Shown in pieces: positions 15,594 to 23,511 of a stretch of 38,133 nt of DNA (its first letter is position 1; each line of letters starts with the position of its first letter). Origin of the DNA: Inhella sp. (GTDB lineage Bacteria; Pseudomonadota; Gammaproteobacteria; Burkholderiales; Burkholderiaceae_C); assembly GCF_027532025.1 (NCBI RefSeq), contig NZ_JAPZSY010000104.1, positions 1-38,133 on the forward strand, given 5' to 3'. Below the pieces are notes generated by a model. The model did no database searches and was not told the origin of the DNA. It saw nothing but the letters and a program-made list of their open reading frames with translations. The position numbers and the translations under genes were made by a program.

Positions 15594-17324
15594 CTACTTC
15601 GCGGTGGCCCTCCAATTGATGGACTTGAGCAAGTCCCAAGTCGAGAAGGGCACGTCACCCTGGCCGGTGCCGTCGCCCGACGCAGGCAGCACCCAAATTG
15701 AGGCCTCGTACCCCCCGTTTTCCAGGAAGGCTTGCATGCGCGCAGCGGTGAGTTGATGGCGCTTGCCGTTGCGATCGAAGTGCACCTCGTTGCTGGCGAT
15801 GTGGTGGATGGGCTTGGTGGCCCCGCGAGCGCGGTACTTGCCAGTGATCCAGGCGATGGTGCCGGCTTGGTCAGCCTCGCGGTCAGAGCCCCAGTAGACC
15901 GAGTAGGTTTGGGGCATGTGCCCGTCGATGTAGGCGTCAATCTGGCGGATGGCGATGTTGGGCTGCAGGTCGATCTGGCCAAACGAGGTGCCGTACAGCT
16001 TGAAGCTCGGGCTCGCATAACCGTCGCTGATGGCCGCCCGTTTGGCGGACGCAAAGGCCTGGAACACCTCCACCTGGTCGGCGACCGAGGCGGTCTGGAA
16101 CTCGGCCTCGAAGTCCGACACGAAGCCCACATAACCCGTCTTGGCGGCTTGGTACAGCGTGCTGCCCTGGCCCGATGCCGAACTGCGACCGGAGGGGTAG
16201 TTGTAGGCCCAGGCCCAGGGTTCGATGCCTGCCGCCTTGTAGGCCGCGGGCACGCTCGGGTCGCGCAGCGGGAAGGTGTAGCCGTTGGACAGCACATCGC
16301 GGGTGCCATCGGCCACCTTGATGTAGATGCGGCTCACGCCCATGCCCTTGAGGATGCTGGCCAGCTGCGCATGCGTGGTGGCCACGCGGGCCACGCTCTC
16401 GAACTGGAACAGCCACACGCCCCACTTGTTGGTGACGACCGGCACCGGCACCACATTGATCTTGACCGAGAACGTGGCCAGTTGGACGCCCGCCGCGTTG
16501 AAGGCACGGGCCTCCAGGGTGTAGGCGCCCACGGGCCCCGCCTTGAAGCTGACACGGAAGTTGCTCGAGCGGTCGGTCGAACTGCCGCGGAAGACCGACG
16601 CGCCGGTGTAGTACTCCACCCGCGCCACATTGCTGGCGGTGATGACGCTGGCCTCGATGGAGGTGCCCGTCACGTAGTTGGAACCCACCAACGGAGCGAT
16701 GAAACCCAGGTTGATGACGTTGACCTTGAAGCTCTGGCGATCCACCTCCACCCCAGCGGCGTTGTAGGCCACGAAGAGGAAGGTGCGCGGGCCCAAGGTG
16801 GTCATGGTGGCCGGCACAAAGCTGAAATTGCCGTTCTGGTCGCGACTGCTGTCGCTGCCGATCAAGTAGCCGTCGGCGTACAGCAGCACCTTGCTGACCT
16901 GAGCAGCCGCAACCACCGTCACCGGCGTGCCATTGCCGAAATCGGTCTCCGGCCTCGGGTTGCTCGGGAAGATGTTGACCACGTTCATCTGCGTGGTCGT
17001 CTTCGACACCACCTTGCCGCTGACGTCGTAGCCCGTGGCCACCAGGTTACGGAGCCCAATGCGTGAAAACGTGTAGTTGATGGACCACCCATTGGCCGCC
17101 GTCAGGGGGTCTCCGAAGGCGAAGCCATCGGCCGCCAACTCCACCCGCACGATGTTGGGCGAGGTCACCTTCACCGTGATGGGCAGGCCATTGACGTACT
17201 GCGCCTCGGGCACCGAAGGCCGCACGAAGGTGATGTAGGTGGCCGCCTGGGCCACGCCAGCGCTGAGCATCAGCGCCACCGCGAGAGCAGCCATCAGCAG
17301 GCCGCGGAAAAGAGTCGGCAACAT
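15594..17324 (-). CDS. Exported protein with three Ig-like repeats and a TIM-barrel-like C-terminal domain
   Basis: A 576-residue protein that I cannot place in a named family. Residues 1-28 are a Sec signal peptide (cleavage after VAQA). Residues 29-292 hold three Ig-like beta-sandwich repeats of about 88 residues, marked by the parallel segments VRVELAADGFAFGDP, VSKVLLYADGYLIGSD and VARVEYYTGASVFRGS. Residues 298-576 look like a glycosidase-type barrel: WGVWLFQFESV, SRIYIKVADGT, IEPWAWAYNYP, then an acidic cluster in GFVSDFEAEF (D404, E406, E408) and TYSVYWGSD. A sugar-polymer-binding or cleaving role is plausible but unproven. The ATG at 17324 has AAGGAG six bases upstream. No membrane anchor or sorting signal is seen, so it is probably periplasmic or secreted. 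Confidence 0.8.
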   Translation of the reverse strand: MLPTLFRGLLMAALAVALMLSAGVAQAATYITFVRPSVPEAQYVNGLPITVKVTSPNIVRVELAADGFAFGDPLTAANGWSINYTFSRIGLRNLVATGYDVSGKVVSKTTTQMNVVNIFPSNPRPETDFGNGTPVTVVAAAQVSKVLLYADGYLIGSDSSRDQNGNFSFVPATMTTLGPRTFLFVAYNAAGVEVDRQSFKVNVINLGFIAPLVGSNYVTGTSIEASVITASNVARVEYYTGASVFRGSSTDRSSNFRVSFKAGPVGAYTLEARAFNAAGVQLATFSVKINVVPVPVVTNKWGVWLFQFESVARVATTHAQLASILKGMGVSRIYIKVADGTRDVLSNGYTFPLRDPSVPAAYKAAGIEPWAWAYNYPSGRSSASGQGSTLYQAAKTGYVGFVSDFEAEFQTASVADQVEVFQAFASAKRAAISDGYASPSFKLYGTSFGQIDLQPNIAIRQIDAYIDGHMPQTYSVYWGSDREADQAGTIAWITGKYRARGATKPIHHIASNEVHFDRNGKRHQLTAARMQAFLENGGYEASIWVLPASGDGTGQGDVPFSTWDLLKSINWRATAK

Positions 17325-17639
17325 GCAAGCTCCTTGGCAGATGTCCCCGATGCCCGCTGTCTTCGTTGGGGGCATCAGAAACCCGACGACACATCACCCG
17401 ACACGCTGCCGCTGAAGAACAGGACGTCAGGCCCGAAGGTGCACTGGCGGACAACAAACTGCGGCTGTGCACGGGCGCCGACGATAGGGCTGCTGCCAGC
17501 TGGCGCGCATTCCGAATCGAGCGCCGGTCATGACCTTGGGTTGGCGTGGCCCTCCAACGCGCTCAGCGTGACTCAGGGACAACCCGAGCAACCTTGTGCG
17601 ACGTCGTCGCCCAACACGCGTGGCCCAAAGTTTGACCCT
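17325..17639. other. 315-base intergenic region
   Basis: The only gap over 300 bases in the window, between the RND pump stop (17640) and the Ig-repeat start (17324), both on the minus strand. It should hold the pump terminator and the Ig-gene promoter. Apart from the leader stem-loop (17349-17376) and a small near-palindrome GCGACG-T-CGTCGC (17598-17610), I see no convincing promoter hexamers, no T-tailed hairpin, no small ORF with a ribosome site and no recognisable riboswitch. Confidence 0.6.
17349..17376. promoter_or_regulatory. Stem-loop in the leader of the Ig-repeat gene
   Basis: GATGCCC (17349-17355) and GGGCATC (17370-17376) form a 7-bp stem with a 14-base loop, 24 bases before the ATG at 17324. 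It would form in the mRNA leader next to the ribosome site, and could be a protein-binding site, a translational control element or chance. Confidence 0.35.
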
Positions 17640-20600
17640 TCAGGGCGTGCCGTCGGGCGTCGGGTTCAGGGCTTGCGGCCGGCGGCCGCTCAGCAGGCGC
17701 CGCAGCAAGCGGTACAGCAATCGCACCGCCAGCAGCGTCAACACGGCCTCACCCAGCGTCATCAGGAACGCGCCCATCGCCGTCCAGCGCGGCACGCGAC
17801 GCTGAAACTTGGTGCCCATGCGATCCTTGGCGATCTCGATGCTGTCGTAAAAGCTGGGCACGACCAAGAGCGTCAGAAGGGTCGACGTGATGACGCCACC
17901 GATGATGGCCACCGCCATCGGCCGGTAGAACTCGCCACCTTCCCCAATGCCGATCGCCACGGGCAGCATGCCTGCGATGAGGGCGAACGTGGTCATCAAG
18001 ATCGGACGAAAGCGCTTGCGTCCAGCATGCATCAGGGCCTCCTCCCGGCCCACCCCCATGCGTTCTTCTTGACGGGCGGCGTCGATCAGCAAAATGGCGT
18101 TTTTGGCCACCAAGCCCATCAGCATGATGACGCCGATCAGGCTCATCAGGTTCAGGGTGCCACGTGTCATCAACAGGGCCAGCACCACGCCGATGAGCGA
18201 CAACGGCAGCGACAGCATCACGCTCAACGGCGCCGTGAAGCTGTTGAACTGGATGACCAACACGAAGTACATCAGAGCCACCCCGGCGAACAGCGCCGTC
18301 GTCATGGCTGTGAACACGACCTGCTGCTCGCGCGCCGAACCCGCCAGTTCGATGCCGTAGCCCGGCGGGAAGGCGATGGCATTGGCCAGCTTCTTGGCAT
18401 CGGCCGTGACCTCCCCGGGCGAGCGGCCCTGCACATTGGCACTGACCGTGACGACCCGCCGCCCGTCGGCATGGCGAATGGTCCCTGGGCCCTTGCCCAT
18501 GGTCACGCTGGCGATCTGGTCCAACGGCACCATGCGGTTGCTGCCCGGCACGCTGATGGGCAGTCGCTCGATATTGCTGCCGTCCACCCGATCGGCCGGG
18601 TGCAGGCGAACCGCGACGTCGCGCGCCTCGCCGGTGGGGTCGATCCAATCGCCGACCTCCACGCCAGCAAAAGCCACCCGCAAAGCCTGGGCCGCATCGT
18701 TCACGCTGATGCCCATCTGGTTGGCCAGGCCACGGTCCAACTCGATCTGCAACTCGTTTTGCGGGTCTTGCTCGGAGTAGCCCACGTCCACCGCACCCGG
18801 AATGGCGCGCATTTGCAGCACATAGCCCTGAGTGATCTCCTGCAGCTTGCGCGAATCGCTGCCGTAGAAGCGGATCTGCACCGGCTTTTGCGCCCCATTG
18901 TTCAAATCGTCGAGCACCACGTACTCGGCACCCACCAGACGGCCCACGAGGGTCCGCAACTCCGCCGCCAACTGGGAGGAGCTGCGGCGCCGTTCGGTGC
19001 TCGGGCCGATGTCCACGTAAATGCGGCCGCCGGTGGCGTTGGGGTACGCCGTCGTGGCCTTGGTTTCTGGCAAGGTCGAGGCCAGGGCGGCCGCTGCGTC
19101 CAACTTCAGTCGGCTGTAGTCCAGGCTGCTCGACGCCGGGCTTCGCATGTCAATGACGAGGGTGTTGCCGTCCGACTGCGGCAAGAAGCTCGAGCCACCG
19201 AACTGCCATTGCAAGGCGCCAGCGCCGACCAAGGTGGCCAGGGCCATCGCCGCCATCGAACGGCGGTGGTGCAAGGCCCAGGCGATCACATGGCCATATC
19301 GGTCGGCCTGGCGATCAAACCAGTGGTTGAAGCGTTGGAGCGTCAGCCCGATGCCCTTCTTCGGGGCCTCGTGATAGCCCGGGGGGTCGCCCCAATAGGC
19401 CGACAGCATCGGGTCCAGCGTGAAGCTGATGAACAGCGACACGATGACCGAGGCCACCACCGTCAACGCGAAGGGTTTGAACCATTGCCCCGGGCCACCA
19501 CCCATGAAGGCGACAGGCACAAACACCGCCACGATGGCGAAGGTGGTTGCGGCCACCGCCAGCCCGATCTCGGCCGTGCCCTCTCGCGCCGCGGTGACGC
19601 GGTCGCTGCCCCGCTCCATGTGGCGAACGATGTTCTCCCGCACAACGATGGCGTCGTCGATCAGCACACCGATCGCCAGCGACAGGCCCAGCAGGCTCAT
19701 GAAATTGAGCGAAAAACCCATCAACCACACGGCGATGAATGCCGCCAACACCGAAGTCGGCAACGACAGCGCGGTGATGAGCGTGGAGCGCCAGCTGTTC
19801 AAGAACACGTACACCACGAACACCGTCAAACCTGCCCCAAACACCAGGGCGTGGATCACGTTGTAAAGGCTGTTGTAGGCATTCTTGCCCCCGTCTTCGG
19901 TGATCTCGACCTGGGTGCCCGCGGGCAGGTCTTGGCGCATCTCCGACACGAGTTGCCGCACCTCGGTCGCCACCGCCACCGTGCTGCCATCGCGGGCCCG
20001 CGTGATGGACAAACCCACGGTGGCTCGCCCGTTGCGGAAGCTGTAGCCCGTCTGGTCGGCAAAACCGTCCTTGACCTCGGCCACCTGACCCAGCCGAACC
20101 ACCTCGTTGCCGCGGCGCTTGATGATGATCTGCTCGAACTCGCTGGGGGACTCGATGCGCCCCACCAGACGGATGCTTTGATCTTCCAGCTCGCCCCGAA
20201 CCTTGCCCACCGGCGCACTGGTGTTTTGCGCGCGCACAGCCTGCGTCACCTCGGTGACCGACACGCCAAACTCGCGCAGCTTTTCCGCCCGCAGCAGGAT
20301 GGACAGCTCGCGACGCAGCGCGCCATTGACCGTGACGGTGGAAACGCCCGGCACGGCGCGCACCCGATCGGCCAGACGGTCTTCCACCAGACGCGACAGC
20401 TCGGCATGGCTCAGCGCTGTGCTGGAAAAAGCCAACTGCATGATGGGCTGAGCACCCGGATCCACGCGGCTGATGATGGGCTCGCGAATCTCGGCGGGCA
20501 GCTTGAAACGCACGGCTGCGATGGCGTTGCGCACTTCGTCTGCGGCTTCGATCATGTTCTTCGAGAAGCCGAAGGTCAGCACGATCGACGCCCTGCCCTC

Positions 20601-20855
20601 CTGCGCCGTGCCCTGGGTGCGGTCCACGCCCGGGATGCTCTGCATGGCCTTTTCCAGCCGGTTGAGCACCTCGCGTTCCACCGTTTCGGGCGAAGCGCCC
20701 GGGTAGGGCACGTTGACCACGATGACCGGGGGCTCAACGTCCGGAATCTGATTCACCCGCAGCTTGCTGAGCGCCAACAGGCCCAGAAGCATCATGCCGA
20801 TGATGACCACCACCGTGGCCACCGGTTTGTTGATGCTGAAGTTGGACAAGAACAT
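17640..20855 (-). CDS. RND efflux transporter, inner membrane subunit (HAE1 family)
   Basis: A 1071-residue proton-driven pump of the AcrB/MexB type, the usual length. The N-terminus MFLSNFSINKPVATVVV is classic, followed by a periplasmic loop, a membrane block with the paired Asp of helix 4 in IDDAIVVREN (about residue 400; the proton relay), a second periplasmic loop from about 560 and a C-terminal membrane block. The ATG at 20855 fits the conserved start; the adaptor gene ends 10 bases upstream, so the two form an operon. HAE1 pumps export hydrophobic or amphiphilic compounds; the substrate here is unknown. No TolC-like outer membrane gene is adjacent. Confidence 0.95.
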   Translation of the reverse strand: MFLSNFSINKPVATVVVIIGMMLLGLLALSKLRVNQIPDVEPPVIVVNVPYPGASPETVEREVLNRLEKAMQSIPGVDRTQGTAQEGRASIVLTFGFSKNMIEAADEVRNAIAAVRFKLPAEIREPIISRVDPGAQPIMQLAFSSTALSHAELSRLVEDRLADRVRAVPGVSTVTVNGALRRELSILLRAEKLREFGVSVTEVTQAVRAQNTSAPVGKVRGELEDQSIRLVGRIESPSEFEQIIIKRRGNEVVRLGQVAEVKDGFADQTGYSFRNGRATVGLSITRARDGSTVAVATEVRQLVSEMRQDLPAGTQVEITEDGGKNAYNSLYNVIHALVFGAGLTVFVVYVFLNSWRSTLITALSLPTSVLAAFIAVWLMGFSLNFMSLLGLSLAIGVLIDDAIVVRENIVRHMERGSDRVTAAREGTAEIGLAVAATTFAIVAVFVPVAFMGGGPGQWFKPFALTVVASVIVSLFISFTLDPMLSAYWGDPPGYHEAPKKGIGLTLQRFNHWFDRQADRYGHVIAWALHHRRSMAAMALATLVGAGALQWQFGGSSFLPQSDGNTLVIDMRSPASSSLDYSRLKLDAAAALASTLPETKATTAYPNATGGRIYVDIGPSTERRRSSSQLAAELRTLVGRLVGAEYVVLDDLNNGAQKPVQIRFYGSDSRKLQEITQGYVLQMRAIPGAVDVGYSEQDPQNELQIELDRGLANQMGISVNDAAQALRVAFAGVEVGDWIDPTGEARDVAVRLHPADRVDGSNIERLPISVPGSNRMVPLDQIASVTMGKGPGTIRHADGRRVVTVSANVQGRSPGEVTADAKKLANAIAFPPGYGIELAGSAREQQVVFTAMTTALFAGVALMYFVLVIQFNSFTAPLSVMLSLPLSLIGVVLALLMTRGTLNLMSLIGVIMLMGLVAKNAILLIDAARQEERMGVGREEALMHAGRKRFRPILMTTFALIAGMLPVAIGIGEGGEFYRPMAVAIIGGVITSTLLTLLVVPSFYDSIEIAKDRMGTKFQRRVPRWTAMGAFLMTLGEAVLTLLAVRLLYRLLRRLLSGRRPQALNPTPDGTP

Positions 20856-20865
20856 GGGGCGTCCT

Positions 20866-22026
20866 TCAGCGGCGGGCAGCAGGCTGCGACGCGGCCGCAA
20901 CCCCAGCGCCAGCGGCAACCCGCTGGATCTTTTGCCCGTCCATCAACTGGCTTCCCGGCGCACGCAAGACCCGATCGCCTTCGACCAAGCCGCGGGCAAT
21001 CACCACCTCACCACGACGAGGATCGCGCGCCCCCAACACCACCTTGGTCTTTCGGAGCTGCTCCGGCATCACCTGCCAAACGAAAGCGTCATCTCCCTCG
21101 CGGACCACGGCACTCTCCGCCACAGTCAACGCTTGCCGGGCCCCAGTGTCGATGCGCCCTTCCGCGTACAAACCGGCCACCTGCGGCAGGCTGGCACCGG
21201 GCTCGAAGGCCGCCGCAACCTCGACCTGGCGCGTGGTGGCGTTGGCCGCCGCATCGATGCGGCTCAGGCGCGCCACGAACTCCTGGTCGCCAAATCCATT
21301 CACCCGGAACGACACCCCCTGCCCCACCTTCAACTCGGACAGCCGGTCGGCACTGACCTGGCCTTCGAAACGCATGCTGGTCGGATCGATGACCTTGACG
21401 ATCTCGCGCCCCACCTGCACCGTGTCGCCCACCGACACCTTGCGGTCGGTGACCAGGCCGTCAAACGGGGCCCGCAGCTCGGTGCGGCTCATCTGCTGGC
21501 GCGCCGTGACCACCCGGGCATTGGCAGCGGCGAGCTCGCTTTGCGCCGCATTTCGGCGCACCTCGGCATCTTCCAGCGCCTGCATGGACGTCATGCCTTG
21601 TTGATTCAGGGTGCGCTGCCGCGCCAGCACCCGCTCGGACTGTTCAAACCCTTGCTTGGCCGCGCGCAGCGCCTCTTCGGCCGAGGCCAAGCTGTCGCGG
21701 ATGGAGGTGGCATCCAGTCGCACGATCAAGTCGCCTCGGCGCACACGTTCGCCGTTGTCCTTGCCAACCTCCAGCACCACCGCCGCCACCTCGGCGCGCA
21801 GGTCGGCACGCCGCGCCGGCTGGATGGCCCCCGTGATCACCGGCCCGCCCGCCAAGCCGGACGCCGAAACGCTCCTCACGTCCTCGGGCGCGATCAGCAG
21901 CGGCGCCTTGGGCGCCGAGTCAGCGCCACCCTTGGGGTCGGTCCCGGGACGCTGGCAGGCACTCAGACCAGCCATGGCCATCAGCAAGGCCAGCACGGGG
22001 GCGAGGGAATTGAGGCGTTGGGGCAT
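20866..22026 (-). CDS. RND efflux periplasmic adaptor (membrane fusion protein), lipoprotein
   Basis: A 386-residue HlyD/AcrA-type adaptor linking the RND pump to an outer membrane channel. The signal peptide ends in LSAC, giving lipid-modified Cys24. A lipoyl/barrel-sandwich half (VAAVVLEVGKDNGERVRRGDLIVRLD) is followed by a coiled-coil hairpin at about residues 110-165, the second lipoyl half (LRAPFDGLVTDRKVSVGDTVQVG) and the beta-barrel domain. The ATG at 22026 is the start that gives the lipoprotein signal; its ribosome site is weak. A perfect palindrome lies 29 bases upstream. It is transcribed first, before the pump. Confidence 0.93.
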   Translation of the reverse strand: MPQRLNSLAPVLALLMAMAGLSACQRPGTDPKGGADSAPKAPLLIAPEDVRSVSASGLAGGPVITGAIQPARRADLRAEVAAVVLEVGKDNGERVRRGDLIVRLDATSIRDSLASAEEALRAAKQGFEQSERVLARQRTLNQQGMTSMQALEDAEVRRNAAQSELAAANARVVTARQQMSRTELRAPFDGLVTDRKVSVGDTVQVGREIVKVIDPTSMRFEGQVSADRLSELKVGQGVSFRVNGFGDQEFVARLSRIDAAANATTRQVEVAAAFEPGASLPQVAGLYAEGRIDTGARQALTVAESAVVREGDDAFVWQVMPEQLRKTKVVLGARDPRRGEVVIARGLVEGDRVLRAPGSQLMDGQKIQRVAAGAGVAAASQPAARR

Positions 22027-22054
22027 GACCAAGTCGCTTCCAGTTGAAGAACGA

Positions 22055-22071
22055 GCGCAGCTTAGCTGCGC
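22055..22071. promoter_or_regulatory. Perfect palindrome upstream of the efflux operon, candidate operator
   Basis: GCGCAGC-TTA-GCTGCGC is a 7-bp perfect inverted repeat with a three-base centre, 29 bases before the adaptor ATG. It could be a repressor site (TetR- or MarR-type operators have similar size) or a leader hairpin. No regulator gene is adjacent and I cannot place clear promoter hexamers around it. Confidence 0.45.
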
Positions 22072-22144
22072 CCCTGCCCGACTGACGAAACGCATGGGAT
22101 GAACGGAGGGGGCGCGCGACCAAGGGCGGCTCGACGGCGCGAAC

Positions 22145-22169
22145 GGCCCCGACTCCGCAGAGTCGGGCC
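22145..22169 (-). terminator. Terminator-like hairpin closing the nuo-DUF1178 operon
   Basis: CCCGACTC (22148-22155) and GAGTCGGG (22160-22167) form an 8-bp stem with loop CGCA; flanking GG and CC can extend it past one bulged base. It begins two bases past the DUF1178 stop. The U-tract is missing (GCCGTTCG follows on the minus strand), so it may be a weak or Rho-assisted terminator. Confidence 0.55.
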
Positions 22170-22170
22170 C

Positions 22171-22617
22171 TCAGTGCGGCGTCGCCTCCGAGTCCGGCAG
22201 CGGCAGCGGCCAAACCTCGATGCCCTCGTCGCGCAACTCCGCCACTTGGTCCAGGCTGGCACGGCCCCGAATCGGTCGCTCCGGCGCTTCCTGGGCGTGG
22301 ATGCGCCGCACCTCCTCGGCGAAACGCCCACCCACGTCCTCCGTCTGGGCGCGCACTTGGGCCATCCAGCTGCGCAACACGGCGGTGGCGTCGAGGTCTG
22401 GCAACGAAAGCGGTTCTTCCGTCGACGGGCGCGGCGTCACCGGGGCAGCCGCCCCCAAATTCAACCGCGGCGCGCTGAGGCAGCGGTCGACCGCATGGCT
22501 CCCGCACGTGGGGCACGACACCAAGCCACGGCGTTGCTGATCGACGAAGTCGTCACGGGAGCCAAACCAGCCTTCGAAGCGGTGCCCCAAGTCACACCCC
22601 AGCTCAGCCACCCACAT
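22171..22617 (-). CDS. DUF1178 family protein
   Basis: A 148-residue soluble protein. The N-terminus has the family pattern LGCDLGHRFEGWFGS followed by a C-P-T-C-G knuckle; Cys8, His12, Cys35 and Cys38 could form a zinc-ribbon-like site. The middle is proline-rich and low in conservation; the C-terminal part (about 75-148) is helical, with GGRFAEEVRRIH. DUF1178 proteins are widespread in alpha- and betaproteobacteria and have no known function. The ATG at 22617 overlaps the NUDIX stop by 14 bases; a TTG at 22620 is the only nearby alternative. It is the last gene of the complex I operon. Confidence 0.85.
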   Translation of the reverse strand: MWVAELGCDLGHRFEGWFGSRDDFVDQQRRGLVSCPTCGSHAVDRCLSAPRLNLGAAAPVTPRPSTEEPLSLPDLDATAVLRSWMAQVRAQTEDVGGRFAEEVRRIHAQEAPERPIRGRASLDQVAELRDEGIEVWPLPLPDSEATPH

Positions 22618-23203
22618 CAACGCGCACCCAGTCCAAAGGCCAAGCCCCCGCTTGCCACCGCTGCCACCATTGGAGACCGATCAGGGTCTTGGCGTCGGTG
22701 ACCTCACCCCGAGCACAGGCCGCGTCCAACTCTTCAGGGCGGATGGCCACCGTTTCCAGGAACTCGCCCACGTCCAGTCGTCGCTCGCCGGCCACCAGCC
22801 CGCGGGCGAAATGCACGTGGATGACTTCGTCGGAGTAGGCGATGGCGTTGTGCAGCACCCCGGCTTGCGCCCACTCCCGGGCCGTGTAGCCGGTTTCTTC
22901 CTGCAACTCTCGCCGCCCGCAGAACGCCGGCGCTTCGCCCGGATCAAGCTTTCCTGCTGGGAACTCCAACATGACGCGACCCATGGGATGCCGGTACTGC
23001 CGCTCCATGAGCAATCGGCCGTCATCCAACAAAGGCACCACCATGACCGCACCGGGGTGGCGAATGAACTCTCGCGTGGCCTCGCGCCCATCGGGCAATT
23101 GAACCCGGTCGCGCTGGACCTGCAGAAAAGCGCCTTCGAAAACGCGCTCAGACAGAATGAGCCGCTCGCTCAGGTCCGCGTCTGAGTCGTCAGGCATCGC
23201 CAT
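22604..23203 (-). CDS. NUDIX hydrolase, probable ADP-ribose pyrophosphatase
   Basis: A 199-residue hydrolase with a complete NUDIX box at residues 84-106: G84, then E90, then R98-E99-L-Q-E102-E103-T-G105-Y. The preceding MERQYRHPMGRVMLEFPAGKL is typical of ADP-ribose pyrophosphatases, which split ADP-ribose to AMP and ribose 5-phosphate and so recycle NAD breakdown products; other nucleotide sugars are possible. The start is ambiguous: ATG at 23203 or two codons later at 23197. Either overlaps the DUF2818 stop (23190), indicating coupling within the nuo operon. A link between NADH oxidation and ADP-ribose removal is attractive but inferred. Confidence 0.92.
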   Translation of the reverse strand: MAMPDDSDADLSERLILSERVFEGAFLQVQRDRVQLPDGREATREFIRHPGAVMVVPLLDDGRLLMERQYRHPMGRVMLEFPAGKLDPGEAPAFCGRRELQEETGYTAREWAQAGVLHNAIAYSDEVIHVHFARGLVAGERRLDVGEFLETVAIRPEELDAACARGEVTDAKTLIGLQWWQRWQAGAWPLDWVRVDVGG

Positions 23204-23498
23204 GGCGACGCCGCAGGTAGCGCCAAACGAAGCCCGGGAAGGCAAAAGTCAGCACCAAGCAGAGCACCGTGACGTAAAACTCCCAGCCCTGGGGGTGGCG
23301 CTGGCCGATGCGAGCCTCAAACCCGAAACCGAGGAGCAAAACCAGCCCCGCCAACGCCAACAATTCCAGCAGGCGCCAGCCAAAGCCGCGATCGGGCCGA
23401 CGCGGCCCCACCAACAACACCCGCTGGCTGAAAAACGGAAAATTGGCCGCCACCAGGGCAACGGCCATCAGCAGCGTCAATGCCGCGCTTTGGTCCAT
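23190..23498 (-). CDS. DUF2818 small membrane protein
   Basis: A 102-residue protein with three hydrophobic helices (about residues 5-22, 43-60 and 72-92) and a basic C-terminus (RYLRRRHGDA). The N-terminal VAANFPFFSQRVLLVGP is the feature I associate with DUF2818, a family of betaproteobacteria found right after nuoN. No function is known. Thirteen bases separate it from the nuoN stop, so it is very probably on the complex I transcript; a role as an accessory or assembly protein of complex I is a reasonable guess only. Confidence 0.85.
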   Translation of the reverse strand: MDQSAALTLLMAVALVAANFPFFSQRVLLVGPRRPDRGFGWRLLELLALAGLVLLLGFGFEARIGQRHPQGWEFYVTVLCLVLTFAFPGFVWRYLRRRHGDA

Positions 23499-23511
23499 CG
23501 TGATGCCAAGC

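Noticed and set aside
17325-17639. Cyclic-di-GMP or other known riboswitch ahead of the Ig-repeat gene
   Set aside because: I looked for the conserved core sequences of common riboswitches in the minus-strand leader and did not find them; only a simple stem-loop is present.
17334-21356. Very long plus-strand open frame (over 1300 codons) opposite the RND pump genes
   Set aside because: It is antisense to two clearly conserved genes, rich in His, Gln and Arg, with no recognisable domain. High-GC coding DNA commonly leaves the complementary frame open.
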